Positions 26,519-34,932 of a stretch of DNA of 64,000 bases are shown in pieces; positions within the stretch are counted from its first letter, which is position 1, and every line of letters begins with the position of its first letter. Location: positions 1 to 64,000 of the forward strand of contig JAFQBM010000041.1 of assembly GCA_017399685.1 (NCBI GenBank). The letters run 5' to 3'. A program made the position numbers and the translations under genes. Source of the stretch: Lachnospiraceae bacterium. Lineage in GTDB: Bacteria > Bacillota > Clostridia > Lachnospirales > Lachnospiraceae. Below the pieces are notes generated by a model, which saw only the letters and a list, made by a program, of their open reading frames with translations, had not been told where the DNA came from and did not search any database.

Positions 26519-26554
26519 GGACTCTGATGTTTTTCGCGAATTTAATCAGAGTCC
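26519..26554. terminator. hairpin between GyrI-like and bacteriocin genes
   Basis: GGACTCTGAT and ATCAGAGTCC form a perfect 10-bp stem. On the plus strand it is followed by TCTTTTTAT; on the minus strand, the direction of the genes, the T run is missing, so some read-through from the upstream gene into the precursors is possible. Confidence 0.55.
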
Positions 26555-26605
26555 TCTTTTTATATAAAACAGCTTGCCTTTGGCAAATCTGGTTTATATC
26601 TTTTC

Positions 26606-27064
26606 CTACAAGATGTTGGGACTAATTCCCACATATACATCTATCTCTGTGTCTTCCGGACTTAACATATCCGTTTTCTTTGTAACATTATAGCCTACTG
26701 TTATTGGCTGTAATTTACGTTCCATTATGTACTGATTCAGCTGATTACACGCCTCCTGCAACCCCATTGGATGACCCTTATAGCATGCAACCACAGCATT
26801 TACTATTTTAATCTGTTTTTTATAAACAAATTTATCTGTTGAGTCAATGCTCTTATCTATGGGCATGAGCAATTCGATGTCAATCGTATCGCCTTCAACA
26901 GCATAAGTAGCAGTAGTAGGATTTCCCACTCGCTTTGCACCTACATTTTGAATATAGCTTTCCATTTCTTTTCCTACGTTCTCAAGTTCTGCCTGTCTTA
27001 CTTTTCCTCTATAACTAAGGACATTAACTACATTCAATTCCTGATTTTCTTTTATTTCTAACAT
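26606..27064 (-). CDS. GyrI-like effector-binding domain protein
   Basis: A 152-residue soluble protein whose pattern (repeated beta strands, MPIDK, PITVGYNV) resembles the bacterial-effector-binding/GyrI-like fold, which binds small molecules. It lacks a DNA-binding domain. The family assignment is tentative. The start ATG 27064 follows GAAGGAGG. Its leader carries a cyclic-di-GMP riboswitch and terminator, so expression should respond to c-di-GMP. It stands directly upstream of the bacteriocin precursors, from which it is separated by a weak hairpin. Confidence 0.55.
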   Translation of the reverse strand: MLEIKENQELNVVNVLSYRGKVRQAELENVGKEMESYIQNVGAKRVGNPTTATYAVEGDTIDIELLMPIDKSIDSTDKFVYKKQIKIVNAVVACYKGHPMGLQEACNQLNQYIMERKLQPITVGYNVTKKTDMLSPEDTEIDVYVGISPNIL

Positions 27065-27084
27065 ATTCCTCCTTCGACAAAACG

Positions 27085-27124
27085 CAAAAAAGGTTGCAAC
27101 GAAACTTTATGTACCATTGCAACC
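27085..27124 (-). terminator. riboswitch expression-platform terminator
   Basis: On the minus strand GGTTGCAA (27117-27124) pairs with TTGCAACC (27092-27099) and is followed by six T. The 5' arm overlaps the 3' conserved part of the riboswitch aptamer, so ligand binding and termination should be mutually exclusive. Confidence 0.85.
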
Positions 27125-27200
27125 GAACTATCTATGCTTATCTGCCTTAGACTCCTAGCTTTGCGCCCTTATATTTCTATAAGTTTGCCCTTATATTCAT
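27112..27200 (-). ncRNA. cyclic-di-GMP-I (GEMM-I) riboswitch
   Basis: On the minus strand the conserved string GGGCAAA is followed by a perfect CTTATA-GAAA-TATAAG stem with a GNRA tetraloop. Next come GGCGCAAAGCTAGGAGTCTA and AGGC, the tetraloop-receptor arm, and then a CGGTTGC closing segment. This is the order and spacing of GEMM-I aptamers, which bind c-di-GMP. Because the aptamer's 3' segment and the terminator's 5' arm share GGTTGCAA, ligand binding should prevent termination and switch the downstream GyrI-like gene on. The direction of control is inference. Confidence 0.88.
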
Positions 27201-27227
27201 TTTAGTATACAACTTAATTTTTGTCAA
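27199..27227 (-). promoter_or_regulatory. promoter of the riboswitch transcript
   Basis: Minus strand -35 TTGACA (27222-27227), 17-bp spacer, -10 TAAAAT (27199-27204), ending about 10 bases before the conserved start of the aptamer. Confidence 0.75.
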
Positions 27228-27289
27228 CAAACTAATATTGAAATTTACATCAAATATACGCATAACTATTAGCGATTCTCAATACCATT

Positions 27290-27452
27290 AATATAATACG
27301 ACATTATTTCAACTCATATTTGGTTTTTGTGCATGAAAGCTGATGTATAACAGACACTATGTATAAAACACAAACCACCATAACCCAAATTTCTTGTATT
27401 ATTTACAAAAGTTTCTCTTGACACAATTGATATAATGTCGTATTATATCAAC
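27290..27452. other. putative invertible segment bounded by recombinase sites
   Basis: Site 1 (27292-27307) reads TATAAT-ACGAC-ATTAT and site 2 (27431-27446) reads TATAAT-GTCGT-ATTAT. The arms are identical and the 5-bp centres are reverse complements. Both are followed by a TCAACTCAT string. Site 2 lies directly after the stop of the tyrosine recombinase gene. The segment between them carries -35 TTGACA (27418-27423), which is 17 bp from TATTAT (27441-27446) in site 2, pointing right at present. Inversion would turn this promoter toward the riboswitch and bacteriocin genes. Confidence 0.5.
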
Positions 27453-28289
27453 TCATAAATCAAGTAATTCCAATCGCTTTCTCTTTTCTGCTGCTGATGT
27501 TTTTGTATAAATCCAAGTTATTTCCAATCTACTATGCCCCAGAATATCAGCAAGCTCCGTTATATCCCCTACTTTTTCCATATAATTCTTTGCAAATAAA
27601 TGTCTAAAAGAATGAGGAAATACTGTTTCCTCCGGTATCCCTAACTCTTTGGCAATATTTTTTAATCCTTTCCATACCGCAGCCGAAGTTATAACTTTTT
27701 CTTCTTTCCTACCTATAAATACGATTCCCTCACCAATGCCCATTTCGCTACAATACTGCAACAATTCAATACATAAACGTTCTGAAAAATAAATATATCT
27801 ATACTTGCCTTTGTTCCAAATTTGTGTATATCCGTCTTTGATAGCCGAAACTGTTACATACTTTAATTCTCCAACTCGCAAGCCAGTCCCAGCTATTGTT
27901 TTCATAATATAATACAGCTTCTTTCTGCCAGTATCCTTAGCATAATTTAGCATTGTAAAGTAGCTTTCTTTTGTTATCATTTTATCCAATATATTAGGTG
28001 CTTGTATCCGTTCTGTTCGTACCACTAATTCTGCAAAACCTAACCATCTCAGATAACGATTTACCGAAATTATTTTTGAATTTACACTTGCCGCTTTATA
28101 CCGCTTCAATAACTGCTTTTTGTATAAAATTACCGCTTCTTTTGAAATAATATCATCCTGCACTTCTTCTAACCATTGCCTAATATCTGCCAAATATTTA
28201 CGAATCGTTCTCACTGATAATTCCTGTAATTCCATTTCTCTTTTATAATCTTCCAATTTTACTTCTGCCTGTTCCTTTTTCAAATACAT
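27453..28289 (-). CDS. tyrosine recombinase
   Basis: A 278-residue site-specific recombinase. The N-terminal SAM-like domain (about residues 12-90) is followed by a catalytic domain with Arg in GTGLRVGEL, Lys in NKGKYRY, His-x-x-Arg in PHSFRHL, His in LGHSRLE and the nucleophile Tyr in TWIYTKTS. All catalytic residues are present. The size fits small clostridial integrases and DNA invertases. The stop codon directly abuts a palindromic site repeated 140 bp away with its core inverted, so it may act on that segment. It may also be the integrase of the decayed mobile element upstream. Confidence 0.9.
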   Translation of the reverse strand: MYLKKEQAEVKLEDYKREMELQELSVRTIRKYLADIRQWLEEVQDDIISKEAVILYKKQLLKRYKAASVNSKIISVNRYLRWLGFAELVVRTERIQAPNILDKMITKESYFTMLNYAKDTGRKKLYYIMKTIAGTGLRVGELKYVTVSAIKDGYTQIWNKGKYRYIYFSERLCIELLQYCSEMGIGEGIVFIGRKEEKVITSAAVWKGLKNIAKELGIPEETVFPHSFRHLFAKNYMEKVGDITELADILGHSRLEITWIYTKTSAAEKRKRLELLDL

Positions 28290-28359
28290 TATCTTTTTCT
28301 CCTTGTGATAACACTTATTTTTCCTATTATTTCGCTATAATTTAAGCTATCAAATACAG

Positions 28360-28396
28360 AAAAAGGAGGTTTGACACACTGTGAACAACCTCCTCC
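28360..28396 (-). terminator. intrinsic terminator of mobile-element genes
   Basis: On the minus strand GGAGGTT pairs with AACCTCC, followed by TTTTTC, just after the stop of the gene at 28404. Confidence 0.65.
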
Positions 28397-28403
28397 GTAA
28401 TTC

Positions 28404-28682
28404 CTACCTACTTCTCTTCTTATCTACGTCATCCTTTCTCCAGTCATTATCATGCTCCTGTCCCATCAGCACAATAACAGCTTCCAGCCTCATAAATTCA
28501 TCCAGCATATCATCACTATACCGATAAACAACACCGATGGAATCAAGCTTACTTATAAATCTCTGAATAGCTTCCTGCACACTACAATCTGCTATTCCAA
28601 GCCAGTCCACCTTCTCTTTATCCGTTAGTGTTTCATAACATTCCTTCGTATATCCAGATAGAAACATTCTATAAAGCTTCAT
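28404..28682 (-). CDS. hypothetical mobile-element protein
   Basis: A 92-residue charged, helical protein overlapping the preceding gene by 14 bp. It is rich in Asp, Glu, Lys and Arg, with no membrane segment and no recognisable motif. It lies in the run of small genes after a relaxase remnant and before the recombinase, so it was probably part of the same mobilizable element. A terminator follows. Confidence 0.5.
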   Translation of the reverse strand: MKLYRMFLSGYTKECYETLTDKEKVDWLGIADCSVQEAIQRFISKLDSIGVVYRYSDDMLDEFMRLEAVIVLMGQEHDNDWRKDDVDKKRSR

Positions 28683-28887
28683 CTGCAGCTTCGAGGGATT
28701 TGTTTACTGGCTCATAAGGCAGTTCGACTGCCTTCGGCTCATTGATACCATAGTAAAATTCTTCTTCCTGTAAAACTTCTGCTACCACAGATTCAGGTCC
28801 TGCAACATCGACTTCGAACGGTACATCATCAATCCCCAACAAATCCGCCTTAGAAATTTCTTCTTCGACATATGACTCTATATACAC
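28669..28887 (-). CDS. hypothetical acidic protein of mobile element
   Basis: A 72-residue very acidic protein (EEE and EEEFYYG stretches) with no family recognised. It starts at ATG 28887, ten bases after the stop of the relaxase remnant, and overlaps the next gene by 14 bp. The context is the decayed mobilization region. Confidence 0.45.
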   Translation of the reverse strand: MYIESYVEEEISKADLLGIDDVPFEVDVAGPESVVAEVLQEEEFYYGINEPKAVELPYEPVNKSLEAADEAL

Positions 28888-28896
28888 ACCTTGCTC

Positions 28897-29422
28897 CTAT
28901 GTTTTATACACTACAACCTCGTCATAATCCTCACTCTCCGTATATGAAATCTCACTTTTCTCAAACTCCGGCACATCCACCATATAAAGATTCTCCACAT
29001 CCCCATCTTTTTCATACTGGTACTTATAACGGGTATGCTCGTTGTAAAGCTCCTTCTTTTTCGCATCTATATCCGCAATCCTCTGCTCCGCTGACTGCTT
29101 TACACGGAATACATCCTCCCAACCGTTTATACCCTCACGATTTAAGAAAAGATACTCTTCCTGCAACTCCTTCATGCGGATAAGTCCTGCTGATACCTTG
29201 TGTATTTATACTGGAATCTGCACTTCTGACCACACACATACGATATAGCTTCCCATAATACCTTTGCTGAAATGCATTATCCGGTTTCTTATGCAAAGCA
29301 TAACCCGGATGATATACAGGCGGCTCCACATGCTTATAGGGACGCTCCTGCTCATAATAAGTCTGTAAATTTTGCACCGAAAATTCGTCATCCAGCGTAT
29401 CCAGTCTCCTGCTACGCCGCAT
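28897..29422 (-). pseudogene. relaxase C-terminal remnant, frameshifted
   Basis: Two frames together resemble the C-terminal third of clostridial MobA/Rlx-type relaxases. One part (29135-29422) reads RRSRRLDTLDDEFSVQNLQ and PDNAFQQRYYGKLYRM; the other (28897-29175) reads MKELQEEYLFLNREGIN plus a coiled tail. In intact relaxases these lie in one chain. Here a frameshift separates them near 29180-29210 and the catalytic N-terminal domain is missing. It is a relic of a mobilizable element. Confidence 0.6.
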
Positions 29423-29433
29423 ACCTTCTGCCT

Positions 29434-29673
29434 TTACGGAAATATAGGCCCCACCTTAACCTCATATCCAAGTTTCTCCATAAGAAAAATAAATTTTCCA
29501 AAACTTTCTGCCTTATTTCTGCAATACTGCATATCCCCAGTGATGAAATCACCCCAGCTCTGCCCCGTTTCCCATTTGCTAATAGTTTGAAACGAACAGC
29601 CGATGACTTCTGCTAAATAACTCTGCGTAATTCCTCTGGATTTACGAAGTTCAAAAAGATTAAGTGAAATCAA
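29434..29673 (-). CDS. chimeric XRE-type short protein
   Basis: A 79-residue frame. The first 36 residues are identical to the start of the HTH-methyltransferase at 17425 (both lie in the direct repeat). After WETG the sequence switches to SWGDFITGDMQYCRNKAESF and a KLGYEVKVGP tail of unknown family. The helix-turn-helix is cut after its recognition helix region, so function is uncertain; it may be a recombination product at the island border. Confidence 0.45.
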   Translation of the reverse strand: MISLNLFELRKSRGITQSYLAEVIGCSFQTISKWETGQSWGDFITGDMQYCRNKAESFGKFIFLMEKLGYEVKVGPIFP

Positions 29674-29880
29674 AGCAATTCACCCCCTGCCATGATACTA
29701 GCATATTATCAATTCAATTTACATCAATTTGGATTCGAAATTATTCTCTTCTTAAGAGAAATAGTCCACCTTAAGTTCGTCAATTATCTCTGGCATATCC
29801 GTCATCGGATTACATTCCGCTGATACCCACTTAACTCCCATCCCTCATAATGCTTTTTCAGACGTTTTACATTTCTCATT
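29567..29880. repeat. direct repeat, right copy (314 bp)
   Basis: About 97 percent identical by eye to 18410-18724, same orientation, with one short indel in a C run. Beyond its right end (GCCTCTGG) the neighbouring minus-strand frame is longer than in the left copy, so the right copy keeps more of that gene. Confidence 0.9.
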
Positions 29881-30012
29881 GCCTCTGGTAATAAGGGCTT
29901 AAGTATGTTTGCGACATCTGTACTTTCTTCATACCCCTCAATATACTTACACAGTTCTCTTTTGGGCGATTTGCAACATTTCTTTTTTCTTCTGAAAATT
30001 TCTATCTGTCAA
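29802..30012 (-). pseudogene. remnants downstream of the AAA ATPase gene
   Basis: Two overlapping frames. From TTG 30012, directly after the ATPase stop and with GAGGAGG at good spacing, a 21-codon frame (TDRNFQKKKEMLQ...) stops at 29947. It could be the start of a lost RloB-like partner, the usual companion of this ATPase type. A second frame without a start codon runs to 29802 (KYIEGYEESTDVANILKP and following) and ends in the direct repeat. Neither is a complete gene. Confidence 0.4.
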
Positions 30013-31284
30013 TTACAGCACCTCCTCGGTCTGGAGGAACGGGATAGCACCATATCTTCCCATCAGGTATCCCTTCTCAATATTTTCTGTCTTTCTAACC
30101 GAAAATTCATCAAGAGAATAAAGATCCGTTACACCAGTGTCTGCATCTTTTTCCGTAAAATAAATCTGGTCTCTCCTAAATACTTCCAATGAAAGCAGTC
30201 TCGTTTCATGGGTTGTTGCAATCAGTTGTGCTCCATTTTTATTCACTTCAGAATCTCTAAATAAATTCATGATAAATTTTACGATACTTGGATGCAAACT
30301 CTTATCAATTCCATCCAATACCAGAGTTTTTCCCTTTTCAAATGCATCTTTTAAAAACGGACCATAAAAGAAAATCTGCTGTGTACCCAACGATTCCTCA
30401 TGTAAACCAAGTGTAAACTCTATCTCTTTTCCATTTTCTTCCCTAATTGTATGGCTAGTAGTAATTTCCATGTGATACTGCTTTTCAAGGAAATTCGGAC
30501 GCATCATGCGTCCCTGAATCATAATTCCTTCTAATGGAATCTGACCAGCCTTCGAAACCTCTTTCGCATCTACATTAATACTACTAATATTAATATCTGC
30601 CTGTCGCAATAAATCCTTCGTAAAATCAACATATTCGTTATCTTCGTCTGTCCTGTATTTCTCAAAAGCATAGCCACTTAAATTCGTTACATCAGTAAAC
30701 GTATCAATCGATTCTGCCAACCATTCAAATGGAACCTTTGTACACTCAACATTCCAATTCGTCGCAGTTGCCAAAAACAATTTTTTAGATGTATTCATTT
30801 GATAAGCAGTTTCTAACTTAACTTTATGCCTACGTGGAAATTTTGTTTCTTTCTGTTCTGAAATATCAAAAATTAAACTTGGCTTTGATGAAGAATAATA
30901 ATACAAGTATTCCTCTACGATTTTTTCTTTTGTTGCACTAAATCCATACACATACTTCTTTTCATCTTTGGCAATAAACGTAAATTCAAACGAAGTAGGC
31001 TTATTTCTTGATTCAAAATCAAATTTAAACGGCACTACAGGAAGTACATCTGTTACCTGCACATTATTTGAATTACGAATCATATTAAATGCTACTGTAA
31101 TTGCCTTAAATAAACTACTCTTTCCTGATGCATTAGCTCCATAAATAGTAATCGTACTTGTTGCCCGGCTACCTCCCTTAGAAATAATATTCTCCGGATG
31201 TACCTTATCTGCGGATGGCTCAAGACTAAGAAATAGCTTATCTCTGATAGACAAGTAATTTTCTACAGAAAACTGAATTAACAT
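30013..31284 (-). CDS. AAA family ATPase (RloA/AbiLi-like)
   Basis: A 423-residue ATPase of the AAA_15/AAA_21 type. It has an N-terminal FSVENYLSIRDK strand, Walker A YGANASGKSS (about residue 49), a late ABC-like Walker B LVLDGIDKSLHP (Asp-Gly in place of the usual Asp-Glu) and the switch His in IATTHETRLL. The GRYGAIPF tail is typical of the family. Such ATPases pair with RloB-like proteins in phage-defence systems. Here only a short remnant follows, and the catalytic Glu of Walker B looks replaced by Gly, so the system may be inactive. Confidence 0.75.
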   Translation of the reverse strand: MLIQFSVENYLSIRDKLFLSLEPSADKVHPENIISKGGSRATSTITIYGANASGKSSLFKAITVAFNMIRNSNNVQVTDVLPVVPFKFDFESRNKPTSFEFTFIAKDEKKYVYGFSATKEKIVEEYLYYYSSSKPSLIFDISEQKETKFPRRHKVKLETAYQMNTSKKLFLATATNWNVECTKVPFEWLAESIDTFTDVTNLSGYAFEKYRTDEDNEYVDFTKDLLRQADINISSINVDAKEVSKAGQIPLEGIMIQGRMMRPNFLEKQYHMEITTSHTIREENGKEIEFTLGLHEESLGTQQIFFYGPFLKDAFEKGKTLVLDGIDKSLHPSIVKFIMNLFRDSEVNKNGAQLIATTHETRLLSLEVFRRDQIYFTEKDADTGVTDLYSLDEFSVRKTENIEKGYLMGRYGAIPFLQTEEVL

Positions 31285-31456
31285 AAGCCTTTCCCTTTCT
31301 ATTTTTACATAGTTTCATAACAAATCATATATTAACATCATTTCACTGCTTTCATTACCATCATATTCTTCATGTTTACGAATTTCAACATTATTATTCT
31401 GATTTTTGCAATTTTTATTCATTTTTTATAAAAATATTGATTTGATATTGCAACAT

Positions 31457-31505
31457 AAAAAGCCCTGTAAACTAAGACTAATGTCTGTTTACAGGACTTT
31501 TTCAT
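31457..31505 (-). terminator. gdhA terminator, GTTTACAGG family
   Basis: AAAAGCCCTGTAAAC pairs with GTTTACAGGACTTTTT; the T run is on the minus strand. It lies about 140 bp beyond the gdhA stop. Third member of the stem family at 3202 and 15381. Confidence 0.7.
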
Positions 31506-31643
31506 ATCATATTCTTAACAATTCACGCCACACAGATAAACTGCCACCAACATGAACCATTATCCTCATTATTTTATAAACTAATATATAATCAGGGATA
31601 AGATATCCACTTTACCTCTCGAGACTGTACTTTGGCAATCCCA

Positions 31644-33026
<1,383 letters not shown>

Positions 33027-33038
33027 TTAAAAGTAATC

Positions 33039-33077
33039 AAAAAAAGGGCGCAGTTATCTCATACCTACGGCCCCTTT
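33039..33077 (-). terminator. attenuator-like hairpin in the gdhA leader
   Basis: On the minus strand AAAGGGG and GCCCTTTTTTT bracket a second CGTAG/CTGCG helix; seven T follow. It lies between the gdhA promoter and its start codon, so it must be bypassed for expression. No competing antiterminator was identified with certainty. Confidence 0.6.
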
Positions 33078-33105
33078 GCCTTGACTCATCAATTACGTTG
33101 CACCC

Positions 33106-33134
33106 ATTATATTACATCTTGTTAAAATATGCAA
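33106..33134 (-). promoter_or_regulatory. gdhA promoter
   Basis: Minus strand -35 TTGCAT (33129-33134), 17-bp spacer, -10 TATAAT (33106-33111). The transcript would start about 110 bases before the gdhA start codon. Confidence 0.75.
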
Positions 33135-33185
33135 GTATTTTTTTCATGAAATCCGACAAATCATATATGATTTGTTGGAACCATA

Positions 33186-34670
33186 TTATAGATTTGTATA
33201 TCCCATCATGGATTCATCCACAGCCTTTGCCACTTCCCGGCCTTCGGCAATGGCCCATACCACTAAGGACTGACCTCTATGCATATCTCCCGCTGTAAAT
33301 ACTCGTTCCACATTGGTTTCATAAGAACCTTGTTTGGTTTTTACATTGGTTCTTTCATTTAATTCTACGCCAAAGGCCTTGGCTACATAGTTCTCAGCTC
33401 CTAAGAAACCTGCTGCAATTAATACCAAATCCACCGGAATCACTTCTTCTGTCCCTTCCACCGGCTTCATTACGGTACGTTTTGTCCTTTCATCCACTAC
33501 CGGTGCAAGTTTTACCGTCTTTGCAGATTCTACATTCCCTTTTTTATCCTTATTGAATTCTACTACTGTGGTCTGATATACTCTTGGGTCTGCTTTGAAT
33601 TTATAAACCGCTTCTTCCTGACCATAATCGGTTTTTAATACCTTTGGCCACTCCGGCCATGGATTACTGTCCAGTCTTTCTACTGGCGGTTTTGGCATCA
33701 TTTCTAACTGAAGGACACTCTTTGCCCCTAGACGGATGGCAGTTCCGACACAGTCATTTCCGGTATCACCGCCACCAATGACCAAAACATTTTTTCCCTT
33801 TGCCAGTTCATATGGAACCTTCTTAAAATCAGAATCTAATAATTCCTTTGTTACTTTGCTTAAGAAATCTACTGCAAAGTAGATTCCTGATGCATCTCTT
33901 CCCGATACTAAAATGTTTCTTGGATTAGAAGCGCCACAGGCAAGAATCACGCGGTCATACTGATTTAATAATTCTTTTCCGGTAATGTCTTTTCCTACAT
34001 TGGTTTCATATACGAACTGAATCCCGGATTCTTCCATTAACTCAATTCTTCTGTCAATCACGGATTTTTCCAGCTTCATATTCGGAATTCCGTAACGAAG
34101 CAGTCCACCTGCCCTGTCACTTCTTTCATATACTGTTACGTTATGTCCACGTTTGTTTAACTGCAGGGCTGCCGCCAAACCACTAGGGCCACTTCCGATG
34201 ATGGCAACCTTCTTTCCTGTACGGTGTTTTGGCTTATCTGCTGTCACCAGTCCATGTGCAAAAGCGTATTCAATAATCTGTTTTTCATTTTCCTTGGTGG
34301 ATACCGGCGCACTATGAAGTCCGCAGGTACAGGCAGCTTCGCATAATGCCGGACAAACTCTTGAGGTAAATTCCGGGAAACAATGGGTTTTGGTTAATCT
34401 CACATATGCCTGTTCCCAGTTTCCATGGTATACTAAATCATTTATTTCCGGAATCAGATTATGAAGAGGGCATCCGGAAGTCATTCCGGAAATGCCCACT
34501 CCTGCCTGACAAAATGGAACGCCACATTCCATACATCTTGCTCCTTGCAGACGTTGTTCTTCTTCTGATAATAAGCCATGAAATTCCTTAAAGTTTTCGA
34601 TACGCTCTTTTTCCGGTACGACCGGTGCATCTACTCGGTCATATTCTAAAAATCCTTGTGGTTTTCCCAT
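33186..34670 (-). CDS. gltD: glutamate synthase, small subunit
   Basis: A 494-residue FAD/NAD(P)-dependent subunit. The N-terminus carries the iron-sulfur cysteines (GARCMECGVPFC and the later CPxLCEAAC). Two nucleotide-binding folds follow: KVAIIGSGPSGLA for FAD and NVLVIGGGDTGND for NAD(P)H. It passes electrons from NAD(P)H to GltB, which makes glutamate from glutamine and 2-oxoglutarate. The start ATG 34670 (MGKPQGF) follows AAGGAG; a longer frame to 34727 runs toward an inserted repeat element that separates it from gltB. Confidence 0.95.
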   Translation of the reverse strand: MGKPQGFLEYDRVDAPVVPEKERIENFKEFHGLLSEEEQRLQGARCMECGVPFCQAGVGISGMTSGCPLHNLIPEINDLVYHGNWEQAYVRLTKTHCFPEFTSRVCPALCEAACTCGLHSAPVSTKENEKQIIEYAFAHGLVTADKPKHRTGKKVAIIGSGPSGLAAALQLNKRGHNVTVYERSDRAGGLLRYGIPNMKLEKSVIDRRIELMEESGIQFVYETNVGKDITGKELLNQYDRVILACGASNPRNILVSGRDASGIYFAVDFLSKVTKELLDSDFKKVPYELAKGKNVLVIGGGDTGNDCVGTAIRLGAKSVLQLEMMPKPPVERLDSNPWPEWPKVLKTDYGQEEAVYKFKADPRVYQTTVVEFNKDKKGNVESAKTVKLAPVVDERTKRTVMKPVEGTEEVIPVDLVLIAAGFLGAENYVAKAFGVELNERTNVKTKQGSYETNVERVFTAGDMHRGQSLVVWAIAEGREVAKAVDESMMGYTNL

Positions 34671-34710
34671 ATCAACGATTCTCCTTTTCATCTCTCTATT
34701 TCGATTAGGT

Positions 34711-34920
34711 AATTGCGAAACTACCAAAAACTTATATTAAGTGATTCAAAAGAAACAAATACATTAGCAGGTGCTTGGGCGGCCGTCGGTACTTAATGAA
34801 AGGCAACGCCTTGAATTTAGTACCGCTACGAGCCGAACGCAGCGAAAGCGTGCCTGCGTTGTTTTGATTCTTTTGAATCACTTTCAATAAAGCATTATCG
34901 TTTCGCAATTATCGATATCC
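34711..34920. repeat. inverted-repeat element, copy A (210 bp)
   Basis: Full-length copy between gltB and gltD. It has roughly 40-bp imperfect terminal inverted repeats beginning AATTGCGAAAC, containing GTGATTCAAAAGAA. An internal hairpin GGTACTTAATG/ATTTAGTACC has an inner AAGGC-AAC-GCCTT helix. Copy B at 43855 has GAGGT-TT-ACCTC at the same place, a paired change that keeps the stem. It resembles a MITE; no transposase is present. Confidence 0.8.
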
Positions 34921-34932
34921 ATAACAACAAAT

